Origin: JASLEW01 sp035544875
Lineage (GTDB): Bacteria > Acidobacteriota > Thermoanaerobaculia > Multivoradales > UBA5704
Direction of reading: 5' to 3'
DNA length: 64,000 nucleotides
Assembly (NCBI GenBank): GCA_035544875.1
Contig: DASZZP010000015.1
Coordinates: 1 to 64,000 of the forward strand
In this document: positions 40,979 to 50,950 of the stretch, one piece after another
Numbering within the stretch: the first letter of the stretch is position 1
Layout: every line of letters begins with the position of its first letter
Position numbers and translations under genes: made by a program
The notes under the pieces: generated by a model
Databases searched by the model: none
What the model saw: the letters and a program-made list of their open reading frames with translations, nothing else
Told to the model about the DNA's origin: nothing

Positions 40979-42457
40979 ATGACTCGCAAGCAGATGGCGG
41001 CGGCCGTGGCGCTGAGCACCGCTCTCGGGCTGCCTCACCTGCGTGCGGCGGAGCCTGGCGCCCCGGTTGCGGTGGTGCGTATCGGGCGCAGTGAAAAGAT
41101 CTGCCAGCTGACCGGGGATACCGACTGGGAGACGGGCCGGCCGACGGCGGCACGAACGTTCGCCAACGCCGGGCTCGACGCGGCCGACCTCGGCTACCCG
41201 GTCGAGCACGGCGGCAAGCTGATCCTGTTGTTTGGCGACAGCTGGCCGCCACCCCATGGCGGCGGGGCCGCCGGCGAGATTCCTGCCGACGATGCCGTGG
41301 GGGTGAGCCTTCGCAGCGCCCCGCCCACCGGGGCTGACGGCAGATGCCTGGAGCTCGAGGTGCATCACGATATGCTGCCGGCGGGTCACGCCCGCGCCGG
41401 AGCGCGGCAGCCCCAAGCCGCGCACCCTCCCCGCTTCGCGCCGGCGACAATCGTCGGCCCCGCGTTGGTGAAGCAGGGCTTCTTCAACGTGCCCGCGGGC
41501 GGGGTCAGCGCCGGCGGAGCGCTGTTCGCGTTCTTCTGGACCGACCACTGCTCCGACCCGAACCGGCTCAAACCGTCGCCTGGCGATCCGCTGGCCCGCC
41601 CCTCCACCGATCCTGCTCACGATTGCCCGGAAACGGATCACCGCAACAGCCTCGGCAGGGGCGTGCTGGCCCGCTCCGACGACCTTGGCCGGACGTTCAG
41701 CCAGGTCGTCGCCATGCCAACCGGTTTCGTCTATGCCACCGCGGTCAACGCCGAGCCGTTGCGTGAGCTTCCCGCTGCCCAGCGCCTCGGGGTCTTCATC
41801 TTCGCGTCGCCGCGCTACCGCGCGAGCGCGCCCTACCTCGCCTATGCGCCGGCTCAATCCTTCGCCGACCCGGGATCGTGGCGATTCTTCACCGGACGCG
41901 CGGCAGACGGGCAACCGAAATGGGTGAGCCGCGACGCCTGGGCTGGTCCCTCCGGTCCGCCGAACGCCGCCCGAACCGCGCCGTGGAACGCCCCCGGAGA
42001 GCCTGAGCTGCTGGCCGCGGGCCCGCCGGGAGAACGCTCGGTGGGCGAGCTTTCGGTCACCTGGAACCGGCCGCTCGGCATGTGGCTCATGCTGCATGGC
42101 TCGGCGCGCGGCATCGTGGCGCGGGTCGCCCGCGCGCCGTGGGGTCCGTGGTCGGAGCCGAGCACGATTCTCAGCGGTGACGACGGTCTGGGCTGCCGTC
42201 TGGTCATGACCGAGAACGGCTGCGGCGGCCGCCGGGATTTCTGGCCGGGAAAGCGCAAGAACGGCAAGTTCGTCGGCGGAGGACTGTACGCTCCGTATGT
42301 GCTCAACCGCTACACCACCGCGGCGGCCGGCGATGGCGCCAGCCGCGGCGCGACCATCTACTGGCTGATCTCGACCTGGAATCCTTATGAAGTGACGGTC
42401 ATGCGGACCACCTTGCGCAGCGCCTCGCCATCGCCACGCCAGGCGGTCGAGCCCTGA
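40979..42457 (+). CDS. exported DUF4185-like beta-propeller protein
   Basis: 492 aa. Signal peptide (MTRKQMAAAVALSTALGLPHLRA), then glycosidase-like beta-propeller features: LILLFGDSWPP, PTGFVYATAV, RLGVFIFASPRYRASAPYLAYAP and ELSVTWNRPLGMWLMLHG. This is the pattern of DUF4185 (five-bladed propeller, distantly like GH43/sialidase domains). Could act on polysaccharides. Several Cys suggest disulfides after export. Follows the DUF4440 gene closely. Confidence 0.75.
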   Translation: MTRKQMAAAVALSTALGLPHLRAAEPGAPVAVVRIGRSEKICQLTGDTDWETGRPTAARTFANAGLDAADLGYPVEHGGKLILLFGDSWPPPHGGGAAGEIPADDAVGVSLRSAPPTGADGRCLELEVHHDMLPAGHARAGARQPQAAHPPRFAPATIVGPALVKQGFFNVPAGGVSAGGALFAFFWTDHCSDPNRLKPSPGDPLARPSTDPAHDCPETDHRNSLGRGVLARSDDLGRTFSQVVAMPTGFVYATAVNAEPLRELPAAQRLGVFIFASPRYRASAPYLAYAPAQSFADPGSWRFFTGRAADGQPKWVSRDAWAGPSGPPNAARTAPWNAPGEPELLAAGPPGERSVGELSVTWNRPLGMWLMLHGSARGIVARVARAPWGPWSEPSTILSGDDGLGCRLVMTENGCGGRRDFWPGKRKNGKFVGGGLYAPYVLNRYTTAAAGDGASRGATIYWLISTWNPYEVTVMRTTLRSASPSPRQAVEP

Positions 42458-42515
42458 GCCGCGCGCCTGGTCCGCAGCGAGAGTCCGGCAACCTGGCGCT
42501 CGGCTGCCTGGCCTG

Positions 42516-42893
42516 CTAGCGCGGCGTCAAGGTGAAGGAGATCGTCGCCGAGGGGCCGCAGCAGGTGGTCGGCCCGAAGACGGTTCCCGAAATCACTCTC
42601 CCGTCGACCGAGCCTGTCCCCGAGAGGGTGCCGTGACAGATGATCCCTGCATCCACGCCCTCCTCCCAGCTCAGCGCCACCGTCCTGCCCATGATCGTGC
42701 CGCTCACCGAGCCGGTGTCGACCCCGAGCAAGAAAGAGATCTGCTCACCCGACTGCTGGATGTTGACCTGGGTAGTCTGCCTGCCCTCGCCGCAGCTGGC
42801 CGTCCTGAAGCATACCCATGGGAGGACGGCGAAGACGAGAGGGAAAGGACCCCCGCGGCGAGCAGCAATGCGAGAAATTGAACCGTAATCCAT
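42516..42893 (-). CDS. small exported protein, unknown
   Basis: 125 aa. N-terminus hydrophobic with a Cys (GGPFPLVFAVLPWVCFRTASC), then a Ser/Thr/Gly-rich beta domain: GEQISFLLGVDTGSVSGTIMGRTVALSW and FGPTTCCGPSATISFTL. It could be a lipoprotein with C at about residue 29, or disulfide-linked. ATG 42893 (the GTG one codon earlier is unlikely). It is divergent from the exported protein at 43077, with a shared 180-bp promoter region. Family not recognised. Confidence 0.55.
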   Translation of the reverse strand: MDYGSISRIAARRGGPFPLVFAVLPWVCFRTASCGEGRQTTQVNIQQSGEQISFLLGVDTGSVSGTIMGRTVALSWEEGVDAGIICHGTLSGTGSVDGRVISGTVFGPTTCCGPSATISFTLTPR

Positions 42894-42977
42894 CACGACA
42901 TTGAATCGCGCAGGGCAACGGCCCGCATTCCATTGGGGCGGCCTCGACTCTCGTATGCGAACATGGCCAAGTCTCTG

Positions 42978-43005
42978 TTGACGCCAAGCGGCGGCCTGGT
43001 AGACT
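42978..43005 (+). promoter_or_regulatory. promoter of the 43077 gene
   Basis: TTGACG (42978-42983), a 16-nt spacer and TAGACT (43000-43005), about 72 nt before the ATG. Just downstream, 14 nt (TCTTTTCTCCAGGC) are repeated directly with 17-nt period at 43032-43062 in the leader. Confidence 0.5.
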
Positions 43006-43031
43006 TCAGCGTAGAAAAGGCTCTCAGGGAT

Positions 43032-43062
43032 TCTTTTCTCCAGGCAACTCTTTTCTCCAGGC
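43032..43062. repeat. direct repeat in the leader
   Basis: Two perfect copies of a 14-nt unit (43032-43045 and 43049-43062) lie between the promoter and the ribosome binding site of the 43077 gene. A regulator or RNA element could use them, or they may be a slippage product. Confidence 0.6.
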
Positions 43063-43076
43063 TAGGGGGGCTCAGA

Positions 43077-44102
43077 ATGAAGCGTTTCTTGATCGTCGGA
43101 TTCGCCGTTGCCGCCACGGCTCTTGGCGCCCGCGGCGCCGCCGCACAGGGCCAGTGGTACAAGTTCAGCAAGGATTTCGTCGCCAGCCACTTCGCGAAGG
43201 ACAGCGCAATCGGGGAGCTCGAAGCCAATGCCGTCGCCCCGGCCAAGAGCGTGCACCGTGTCTCGTGCGGAGGCAACGACGGCGAGCTTCACGTCGGGAT
43301 CGAGGGCAAGGACATCGTATGGACGAAGGCGGATCAAGAGCCGCTGTCGGCCCCCGCCGGCCAGGAGAGCAGCGACTTCGGGGTCGTCGCCGAGCCGGTC
43401 AACCTCGAGGCCAGCACGCAAGCGGCGGCTCAAGCCCTGGCCGGGCAGGCAGCGACTTTCGAGGGCTACTATCGACTCTGGAATGAAGGTCACGACCGGG
43501 GGAATGCCGCTCCCAGCAACCCCCACCACGTCCTGGAGCTGCACCCCGTTTGGGCCTTTCACGGCGACGCGGAAGACTTCAACGATCCGGCCTCGATCCG
43601 GCCGATGCAGAGCAGCGGCGGTAAGGCGTACAGCGGCTACGGGGCGTCAAAGTTTCGCCCCCTGCTCGCCGCGCTGAGCCAGGAGCAGTGGCTGCACGTC
43701 TACGAGGACGACCGCTTCGTCTACGTCGAACTGCAAAAGGCCGAGAATTTCTATCAGCTCCCGGTGACCGTCAACGATGTGCACCAGGTCACCGGCGGGG
43801 TCGAAGCAGTCGTCGACGTCTTCTCCGACGAGCAACACCAGAACCTCGTTTTCTCCGGGCTCCGCGTGGTGGCGAATGATGGCAGCAGAATTGCCGCCCG
43901 GCTGCAGGCGGGCGAGCAGATCCAGTTCTTGCTCGGGCTTTTCAGCGTGAATCTGCGCAAGGCGATGGAGCTCGCCGCGGGGCACAGCGGACCCGACAAC
44001 GCGGTCTTCGCTCCCTCGGCGCTCGAGCTCTTCGCCTACGGCGTGCCGCTCGGCAAGGCCGTGTCGTCGTCGAAGTGCGTCGCCGAAACCCCTGCGGAGT
44101 GA
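43077..44102 (+). CDS. exported protein of unknown function
   Basis: 341 aa. Signal peptide MKRFLIVGFAVAATALGARGAAAQG. The mature part begins WYKFSKDFVASHF and is rich in acidic residues and His (HRVSCGGNDGELHVGIEGKD, HPVWAFHGDAEDFND, SGYGASKFRPLLAALS). Single Cys pair C62 and near the C-terminus (SSKCVAETP). No domain recognised. AGGGGGG ribosome site. Standalone transcript by the promoter and leader repeat just upstream. Confidence 0.7.
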   Translation: MKRFLIVGFAVAATALGARGAAAQGQWYKFSKDFVASHFAKDSAIGELEANAVAPAKSVHRVSCGGNDGELHVGIEGKDIVWTKADQEPLSAPAGQESSDFGVVAEPVNLEASTQAAAQALAGQAATFEGYYRLWNEGHDRGNAAPSNPHHVLELHPVWAFHGDAEDFNDPASIRPMQSSGGKAYSGYGASKFRPLLAALSQEQWLHVYEDDRFVYVELQKAENFYQLPVTVNDVHQVTGGVEAVVDVFSDEQHQNLVFSGLRVVANDGSRIAARLQAGEQIQFLLGLFSVNLRKAMELAAGHSGPDNAVFAPSALELFAYGVPLGKAVSSSKCVAETPAE

Positions 44103-44346
44103 TCCGCCAGCCGGCTCCGCGCGCCGCGGCGGCGAGCTATTGATAGCTGGTCGCGGTAGTCAAGGGAGCAACGGCAGCGAGCCCATGGCGCCGTTTCGTC
44201 CCTCGGGGTCGGCGCAGCCGGTGGCAGCTAAGACGAGACATTAGCAGGCTGCCGTCCCTGCCCGACTCGCCGGCCGGCGCAGGGCATTGCGCGCTCCGGG
44301 CAAGAAAAGAAAACCTGCGCCGGCCACCTCACGATAGAGTCGCGGC

Positions 44347-44805
44347 ATGCGGGTCGGCGTCGTCGCGGACACTCACAACCTGCTGCGTCCTCGGGTCCTC
44401 GAGCGGCTGGCCGGCTGCCGGCTGATCCTGCACGCCGGCGATGTCGGCGAGCCGCAGATCCTGGAGCGGCTGGGCCGCATCGCTCCGGTGCTGGCGGTGC
44501 GCGGCAATACCGACGCGGGAGCGCTGGCTGCAGACCTCCCGGCAACGCGTAGCGGAGTGCTTGGGGACCAGGGCCTGCCCTACTACATGGTGCACCGGCG
44601 CGAAGACGCCGCCCCCGACTGGCGGCGGGTGTCGCGGGTGATCATCTTCGGTCACTCGCACCGGCCGGAGCTGGAGTGGCAAGGTTCTTGCCTCTTGCTC
44701 AACCCCGGCAGCTGCGGACCGCGACGCTTTGATCTGCCGCTGACCCTCGCTATCCTCAGCGTGGCCGGCGACCGGCTGGTGCCGGAGATCCTGGCCGTGG
44801 ACTGA
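44347..44805 (+). CDS. YfcE/MJ0936-like metallophosphodiesterase
   Basis: 152 aa, soluble. Motifs of the calcineurin-like family: DTHN (residues 8-11), HAGDVGE, RGNTDAG and GHSHRPEL, with a final NPGSCGPRR. It hydrolyses phosphodiesters such as cAMP or bis-p-nitrophenyl phosphate in vitro in relatives. TAGAGT lies 6 nt before the ATG, so translation is probably leaderless. Confidence 0.9.
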   Translation: MRVGVVADTHNLLRPRVLERLAGCRLILHAGDVGEPQILERLGRIAPVLAVRGNTDAGALAADLPATRSGVLGDQGLPYYMVHRREDAAPDWRRVSRVIIFGHSHRPELEWQGSCLLLNPGSCGPRRFDLPLTLAILSVAGDRLVPEILAVD

Positions 44806-44908
44806 GGCCGCGGGACGGGCGGGCGGGAGCGGTTTTGGACAACTAGCCGCAGCTCCCCGGTCCTTCACGAACGCTGTTTTCGACAGTCTTTCCGCTCCAG
44901 GAGGAACG

Positions 44909-46186
44909 ATGCGTCAGTCACGCTCGGCTCTACTATCGATGCGCGCCGCAGGAATGTTCGCAGGCGGGTGGCTGGCGGCCGGCGCCGCTGTCGCCGGCTC
45001 CTTCTCGGTCTTCCAGCACGGCGGGCGCGCCACCGGCCAGGCCGGCGCCTTCGTCGGCCGCGCCTCGGACCCTTCGGCGCTGTCGTACAACCCGGCGGCC
45101 ATCGCCCACTTGAAGGGGCTGCAGGTGCAGGCCGGGATCGACTTCGACCAGGGGGTCGACGACTACAACAGCCCGACCGCTGGCGCGGTCTCGGCGCACC
45201 ATGTGATCACCATCTTCCCGGCGGTCTATGTCAGCTGGCGGCCGCAGGGCGGTCCGTTCGCGTTCGGCATCGGCCTCGACGAGCCGTTCTGGTACGACGA
45301 GGACTGGCGGCCGCTCAATTTCCCGGGGCGCTTCCTGACCAACCGGTTCCAGCTCGAGATCGGCGAGCTGCATCCGGTCATGGCCTACGACCTCGGCCTC
45401 GGCTGGAGCATCGGCGGCGGTCTGCGCTACGACTACGGCAACCTGAAGCAGGGCGAGAACCATGTGCTGGAGAACCTCGGTCCTCCCGGCCCGATCGAGT
45501 TCCTGCGCAACGGCAACGTCACGGTCGACGCCTTCGCCTGGGACGTCGGCGTGCACTACGTCGACCCGGCCTGGGGGTGGGGAGCGACCTACCGCAGCGA
45601 GTCGAACCTGAGCGGCACGGGCGACGTGCAGTACCGCCTCCCCGCCCTTCCCGGCGCGACGGCCGGTCAGGGCCCCTTCCCTGACGGCCGCACGTCGCAA
45701 TCGTTCAAGATCCCCTGGGAGGCGCGCGGCGGCATCTGGATCGCGCCCTATCCCGAGCTGCGCCTCGAGCTCGACGTGGCGCACCAGAACTGGTCGTCGC
45801 TGGCGGCCACCACCATCACCTACACGCCCAATCCCATCGAGGGCTTCGAGACCGTGGCGCGGGCGCGCAACTGGCACAACACCGACAGCGTGCGGCTGGG
45901 CATCGAGGGCGAGGTCAGCGACAAGCTCACCCTGTTCGGCGGCATCGGCTACGAGCCGTCGCCGGTCCCGCTGGGCACCATCGAGCCCGGCTTCGCGCGC
46001 GGCGACGCCTACGTCTATTGCGCCGGATTCAGCGTCAACTTCCCGCGCATTTCCTTCGACGCCGGCGGCTCCTACTACAGCCATCGCAATCACAGCGTCA
46101 GCGGCCAGGAGCGCAACCCGGCGATCGCCGGCTCCTATTCGAGCGACGACCGGGTCTGGTCGGGCGCCATCCGCTGGCGGTTCTAG
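44909..46186 (+). CDS. FadL/OmpP1-family outer-membrane transport protein
   Basis: 425 aa with a signal peptide (AGMFAGGWLAAGAAVAG). N-terminal FadL pattern: GRATGQAGAFVGRASDPSALSYNPAAIAHL, then beta-barrel repeats of alternating residues and a C-terminal Phe (GAIRWRF) for BAM insertion. Family imports long-chain fatty acids or hydrocarbons. AGGAGG before the ATG. Convergent with the aconitase-like gene. A FadL protein supports a diderm envelope. Confidence 0.92.
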   Translation: MRQSRSALLSMRAAGMFAGGWLAAGAAVAGSFSVFQHGGRATGQAGAFVGRASDPSALSYNPAAIAHLKGLQVQAGIDFDQGVDDYNSPTAGAVSAHHVITIFPAVYVSWRPQGGPFAFGIGLDEPFWYDEDWRPLNFPGRFLTNRFQLEIGELHPVMAYDLGLGWSIGGGLRYDYGNLKQGENHVLENLGPPGPIEFLRNGNVTVDAFAWDVGVHYVDPAWGWGATYRSESNLSGTGDVQYRLPALPGATAGQGPFPDGRTSQSFKIPWEARGGIWIAPYPELRLELDVAHQNWSSLAATTITYTPNPIEGFETVARARNWHNTDSVRLGIEGEVSDKLTLFGGIGYEPSPVPLGTIEPGFARGDAYVYCAGFSVNFPRISFDAGGSYYSHRNHSVSGQERNPAIAGSYSSDDRVWSGAIRWRF

Positions 46187-46213
46187 CAGTGCGAGCCGGC
46201 AGGCGGCGGCGGC

Positions 46214-48328
<2,115 letters not shown>

Positions 48329-48523
48329 CACGCAGGCTCCTCCTGAGCGGCAAGACCCCTGGGCGGGCCGGGTGGCGGCGACGGCCGGCGGCTGCCGGCG
48401 GCCCCGCGCCAACCCTCCATGTATTCTAACCCCGGCTACGGCCGGAGGTCTTCGCCGGGCGGCGCGGCGGGCGGCCGCAGCGGCACGGCGGGACGGCGAT
48501 TTCGCGGTCTCGCGCTCTCCTGG

Positions 48524-48529
48524 TATAAG
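48524..48529 (+). promoter_or_regulatory. -10 box of a probable leaderless promoter
   Basis: TATAAG ends 6 nt before the ATG at 48536; TTCGCG 17 nt upstream is a weak -35. Confidence 0.45.
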
Positions 48530-48535
48530 CGCGCC

Positions 48536-50293
48536 ATGGGCGCGGGCGAAGCGAGCGACCTGGAGGAGGGAAACCTGTACGAGGCGGCGCTGCGGCAGCT
48601 GGCGGCGGCTGGCGGAGGAGCGGGCCGAGGGGCCGGCGCGAGCGCGCTGCCGCGGGCGCGGGCGTCGGCCTCGGTGGTGCCGTGGAGACGGCGGAACGAG
48701 GGGGGTGGGAGGAGCCCAGGGGGGATCGAGGTCTTCTGGGTCAAGCGCAGCGAGACGCTGCCGTTCATGGGCGGGTGGCACGCGTTCCCGGGCGGCGGGC
48801 TGGCGCGCGCCGATGCCGAGGTGCCGGTCGCCGGCAGGCCCGCCGGCGGCCGCGAGGTCGGAGGGCGGCGAGGGGACCGCGGCCCCGAGGGCGGCGGAGG
48901 CGGCGCCGAGCCCGACCGCGCCGCGCTCGACCGCGCGGACGGCGGCGGCGGCGGCGAGGCCGACCTGATGCCCGGGATCGTGGCGTGCGCGATCCGGGAG
49001 CTGTTCGAGGAGACAGGCATCCTGCTCGCCTGTCCCGAACCGGCCGCGGCCTCGGGCGAGCACGGAGGGTGTGATGGGCATCTGGTAGAGGGAGCGGCGG
49101 AGCTGGCGGCGGCGCGCCGGGAGCTGCTGGCCGGGCGTCCCTTCGCGGAGGTGCTGCGCCGGCTCGGCGCGGTCGCCGATGCATCGCGGCTGGTCTATGC
49201 CGGCCGCTGGCTGACGCCGCCCTTCTCCCCCTTGCGCTTCGACAGCCGGTTCTTCCTCCTGGAGTGGCCGCCGGAGGAGGCGGCGCAGCCTGAGGTGCTG
49301 CCGGGCGAGCTCGAATCCGGGAGCTGGATCGAACCCGGCGCGGCCTGGGAAAGCTGGCATCGCGGCGAGAACCTGGCGGCGCCACCGATCCTGCACCTCC
49401 TGGAGGTGCTGCGCCAGGACGGCCCCGAGGCTGGCCTGGGGCGGCTCCGCGACCCGGCGGAGGCCGATCTCGGGCCGATCCGCCGGGTCGAGCTGCGCCC
49501 CGGGGTGATCATGTTCCCGCTCCCGACCGCGACGCTGCCTCCCGCCTCGACCACCAACGCCTACCTGCTGGGCGCGGGCGAGGCGGTGCTGGTCGATCCG
49601 GGCAGTGGCGACCGCGATGCGCTAGCCCGCCTGGAGCAGGCGCTGCGGGCGGCGCGCGAGCGGCTGAGGCGGCGGGTCACGGCCATCTGGCTCACTCACC
49701 ACCATCCGGACCACGTCGGGGGTGCCGCGGCGCTGCGCGAGCGCCTGGGCGTGCCGGTGCTCGCCCACGCGCTGACCGCCGAGCGCCTGGCGAGGCATGG
49801 GGTTCCGGTCGACGGCGAGCTGCACGACGGCCAGCGGGTGGCGCTCGCCGGCGCGCCGGAGATGGCGGTCGCGGTCGTCCACACGCCGGGGCATGCGCGC
49901 GGCCACCTGTGCTTCCTCGAGGAGGGCCAGCGCTCGCTGCTCGCCGGCGATATGGTGGCCGGCATCGGCACCATCGTCATCGATCCGCCCGAGGGCGACA
50001 TGGACGACTACCTCGCTTCGCTCGACAAGCTGATCGCGCTCGCGCCCGGCACTCTCTTCCCCGGCCATGGGCCGGCAGTCAAGGACGCGGCCGCCAAGCT
50101 GCGCGAATACCGCGCGCACCGGCTGTGGCGGGAAGAGAAGGTGATGGCGGCGTGGCGCGCCGGGCGCCGCGAAGCCGCCGCCATGGTGCCAACCGTCTAC
50201 GACGACGCGCCGCCCGAGGCGCACCGCCTGGCCGAGCGCCAGATCGTGGCCCACCTGGCGCGGCTGCGGCGCGCCGGCAGGCTGACGGATTGA
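48536..50293 (+). CDS. Nudix hydrolase - metallo-beta-lactamase fusion
   Basis: 585 aa. Residues about 45-290: Nudix domain; FPGGG at 84-88 and REL..EETGI at 154-162, but the two halves of the Nudix box are separated by a Gly/Arg-rich insertion of about 60 residues. Residues about 320-560: metallo-beta-lactamase fold with HHHPDH (388-393), HTPGHARGH, AGDMV and FPGHGP. The architecture recalls LACTB2-type RNA/phosphate hydrolases joined to a Nudix domain that removes CoA or nucleoside diphosphates. Leaderless start indicated by TATAAG 6 nt before ATG. Cytosolic; specific substrate unknown. Confidence 0.85.
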   Translation: MGAGEASDLEEGNLYEAALRQLAAAGGGAGRGAGASALPRARASASVVPWRRRNEGGGRSPGGIEVFWVKRSETLPFMGGWHAFPGGGLARADAEVPVAGRPAGGREVGGRRGDRGPEGGGGGAEPDRAALDRADGGGGGEADLMPGIVACAIRELFEETGILLACPEPAAASGEHGGCDGHLVEGAAELAAARRELLAGRPFAEVLRRLGAVADASRLVYAGRWLTPPFSPLRFDSRFFLLEWPPEEAAQPEVLPGELESGSWIEPGAAWESWHRGENLAAPPILHLLEVLRQDGPEAGLGRLRDPAEADLGPIRRVELRPGVIMFPLPTATLPPASTTNAYLLGAGEAVLVDPGSGDRDALARLEQALRAARERLRRRVTAIWLTHHHPDHVGGAAALRERLGVPVLAHALTAERLARHGVPVDGELHDGQRVALAGAPEMAVAVVHTPGHARGHLCFLEEGQRSLLAGDMVAGIGTIVIDPPEGDMDDYLASLDKLIALAPGTLFPGHGPAVKDAAAKLREYRAHRLWREEKVMAAWRAGRREAAAMVPTVYDDAPPEAHRLAERQIVAHLARLRRAGRLTD

Positions 50294-50324
50294 CATGAAA
50301 AAATAAGCAGGAAAGGAGCACTCC

Positions 50325-50879
50325 ATGCGTCTACTCGCCCTCTTCCTCACGATGACGCAGGCCGCGTTCGCCGGAGCCGCAGCCGCCCAGAGCGCCGCGG
50401 CTCCTTCCGGCCTGCCGTTGCCGGCGGCCGCTACGGGACTAGAAGACATCGCGGCCTCCCTGCGGCGAATCGAGATCTTGCTGCGCGCCCAGGTGGAGAT
50501 TCAGCGTGTCGAGCTGCTGCTGAAACGCGCCGACCTGGTCAATCAAGAGGTGCTTCCACTCCAGACCGAGCTTCGCCAGACCAAGAACTACCGTGACAAC
50601 CTAGAGGAGCAGCAGCACATCATCGAACAGCAGGTGAAGGATTTCACGGATCGCATGGAGAACCTTCCCCGGCTGGCGACCGAGGTCGAGCTGAAAGATG
50701 CAGAGCAGACGGCCCACCACTTCGAGCAGCAGCTTCGCCAGAGCAAGGCTCGCCTGCAGACGCAACGCGCACGAGTCGAGGAGCTCGAAAGCGAGCTCGG
50801 CAAGCGGACCGTTGACCGGGACGACGTCAGGGCCCGGCTCGATCGCGCGCTGGCGCGGCTGGAGTCCGCGAATCCTTAG
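50325..50879 (+). CDS. exported coiled-coil protein
   Basis: 184 aa. Signal peptide (LALFLTMTQAAFAGAAAAQS). From residue about 45 a long coiled coil rich in Glu, Gln, Arg and Leu heptads (RRIEILLRAQVEIQRVELLLKRADLV; LEEQQHIIEQQVKDFTD; LRQSKARLQTQRARVEELESEL). Likely a periplasmic structural or scaffolding protein. GGAAAGGAG 9 nt before ATG. No homologous family recognised. The S9 peptidase follows. Confidence 0.75.
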   Translation: MRLLALFLTMTQAAFAGAAAAQSAAAPSGLPLPAAATGLEDIAASLRRIEILLRAQVEIQRVELLLKRADLVNQEVLPLQTELRQTKNYRDNLEEQQHIIEQQVKDFTDRMENLPRLATEVELKDAEQTAHHFEQQLRQSKARLQTQRARVEELESELGKRTVDRDDVRARLDRALARLESANP

Positions 50880-50950
50880 CGCTCCCCCGCGCGGTAGACT
50901 GGCGCGGCTCTCTTCCGGATCGCGCGGCGGTCTCCCCCACCGCGCTGGAC

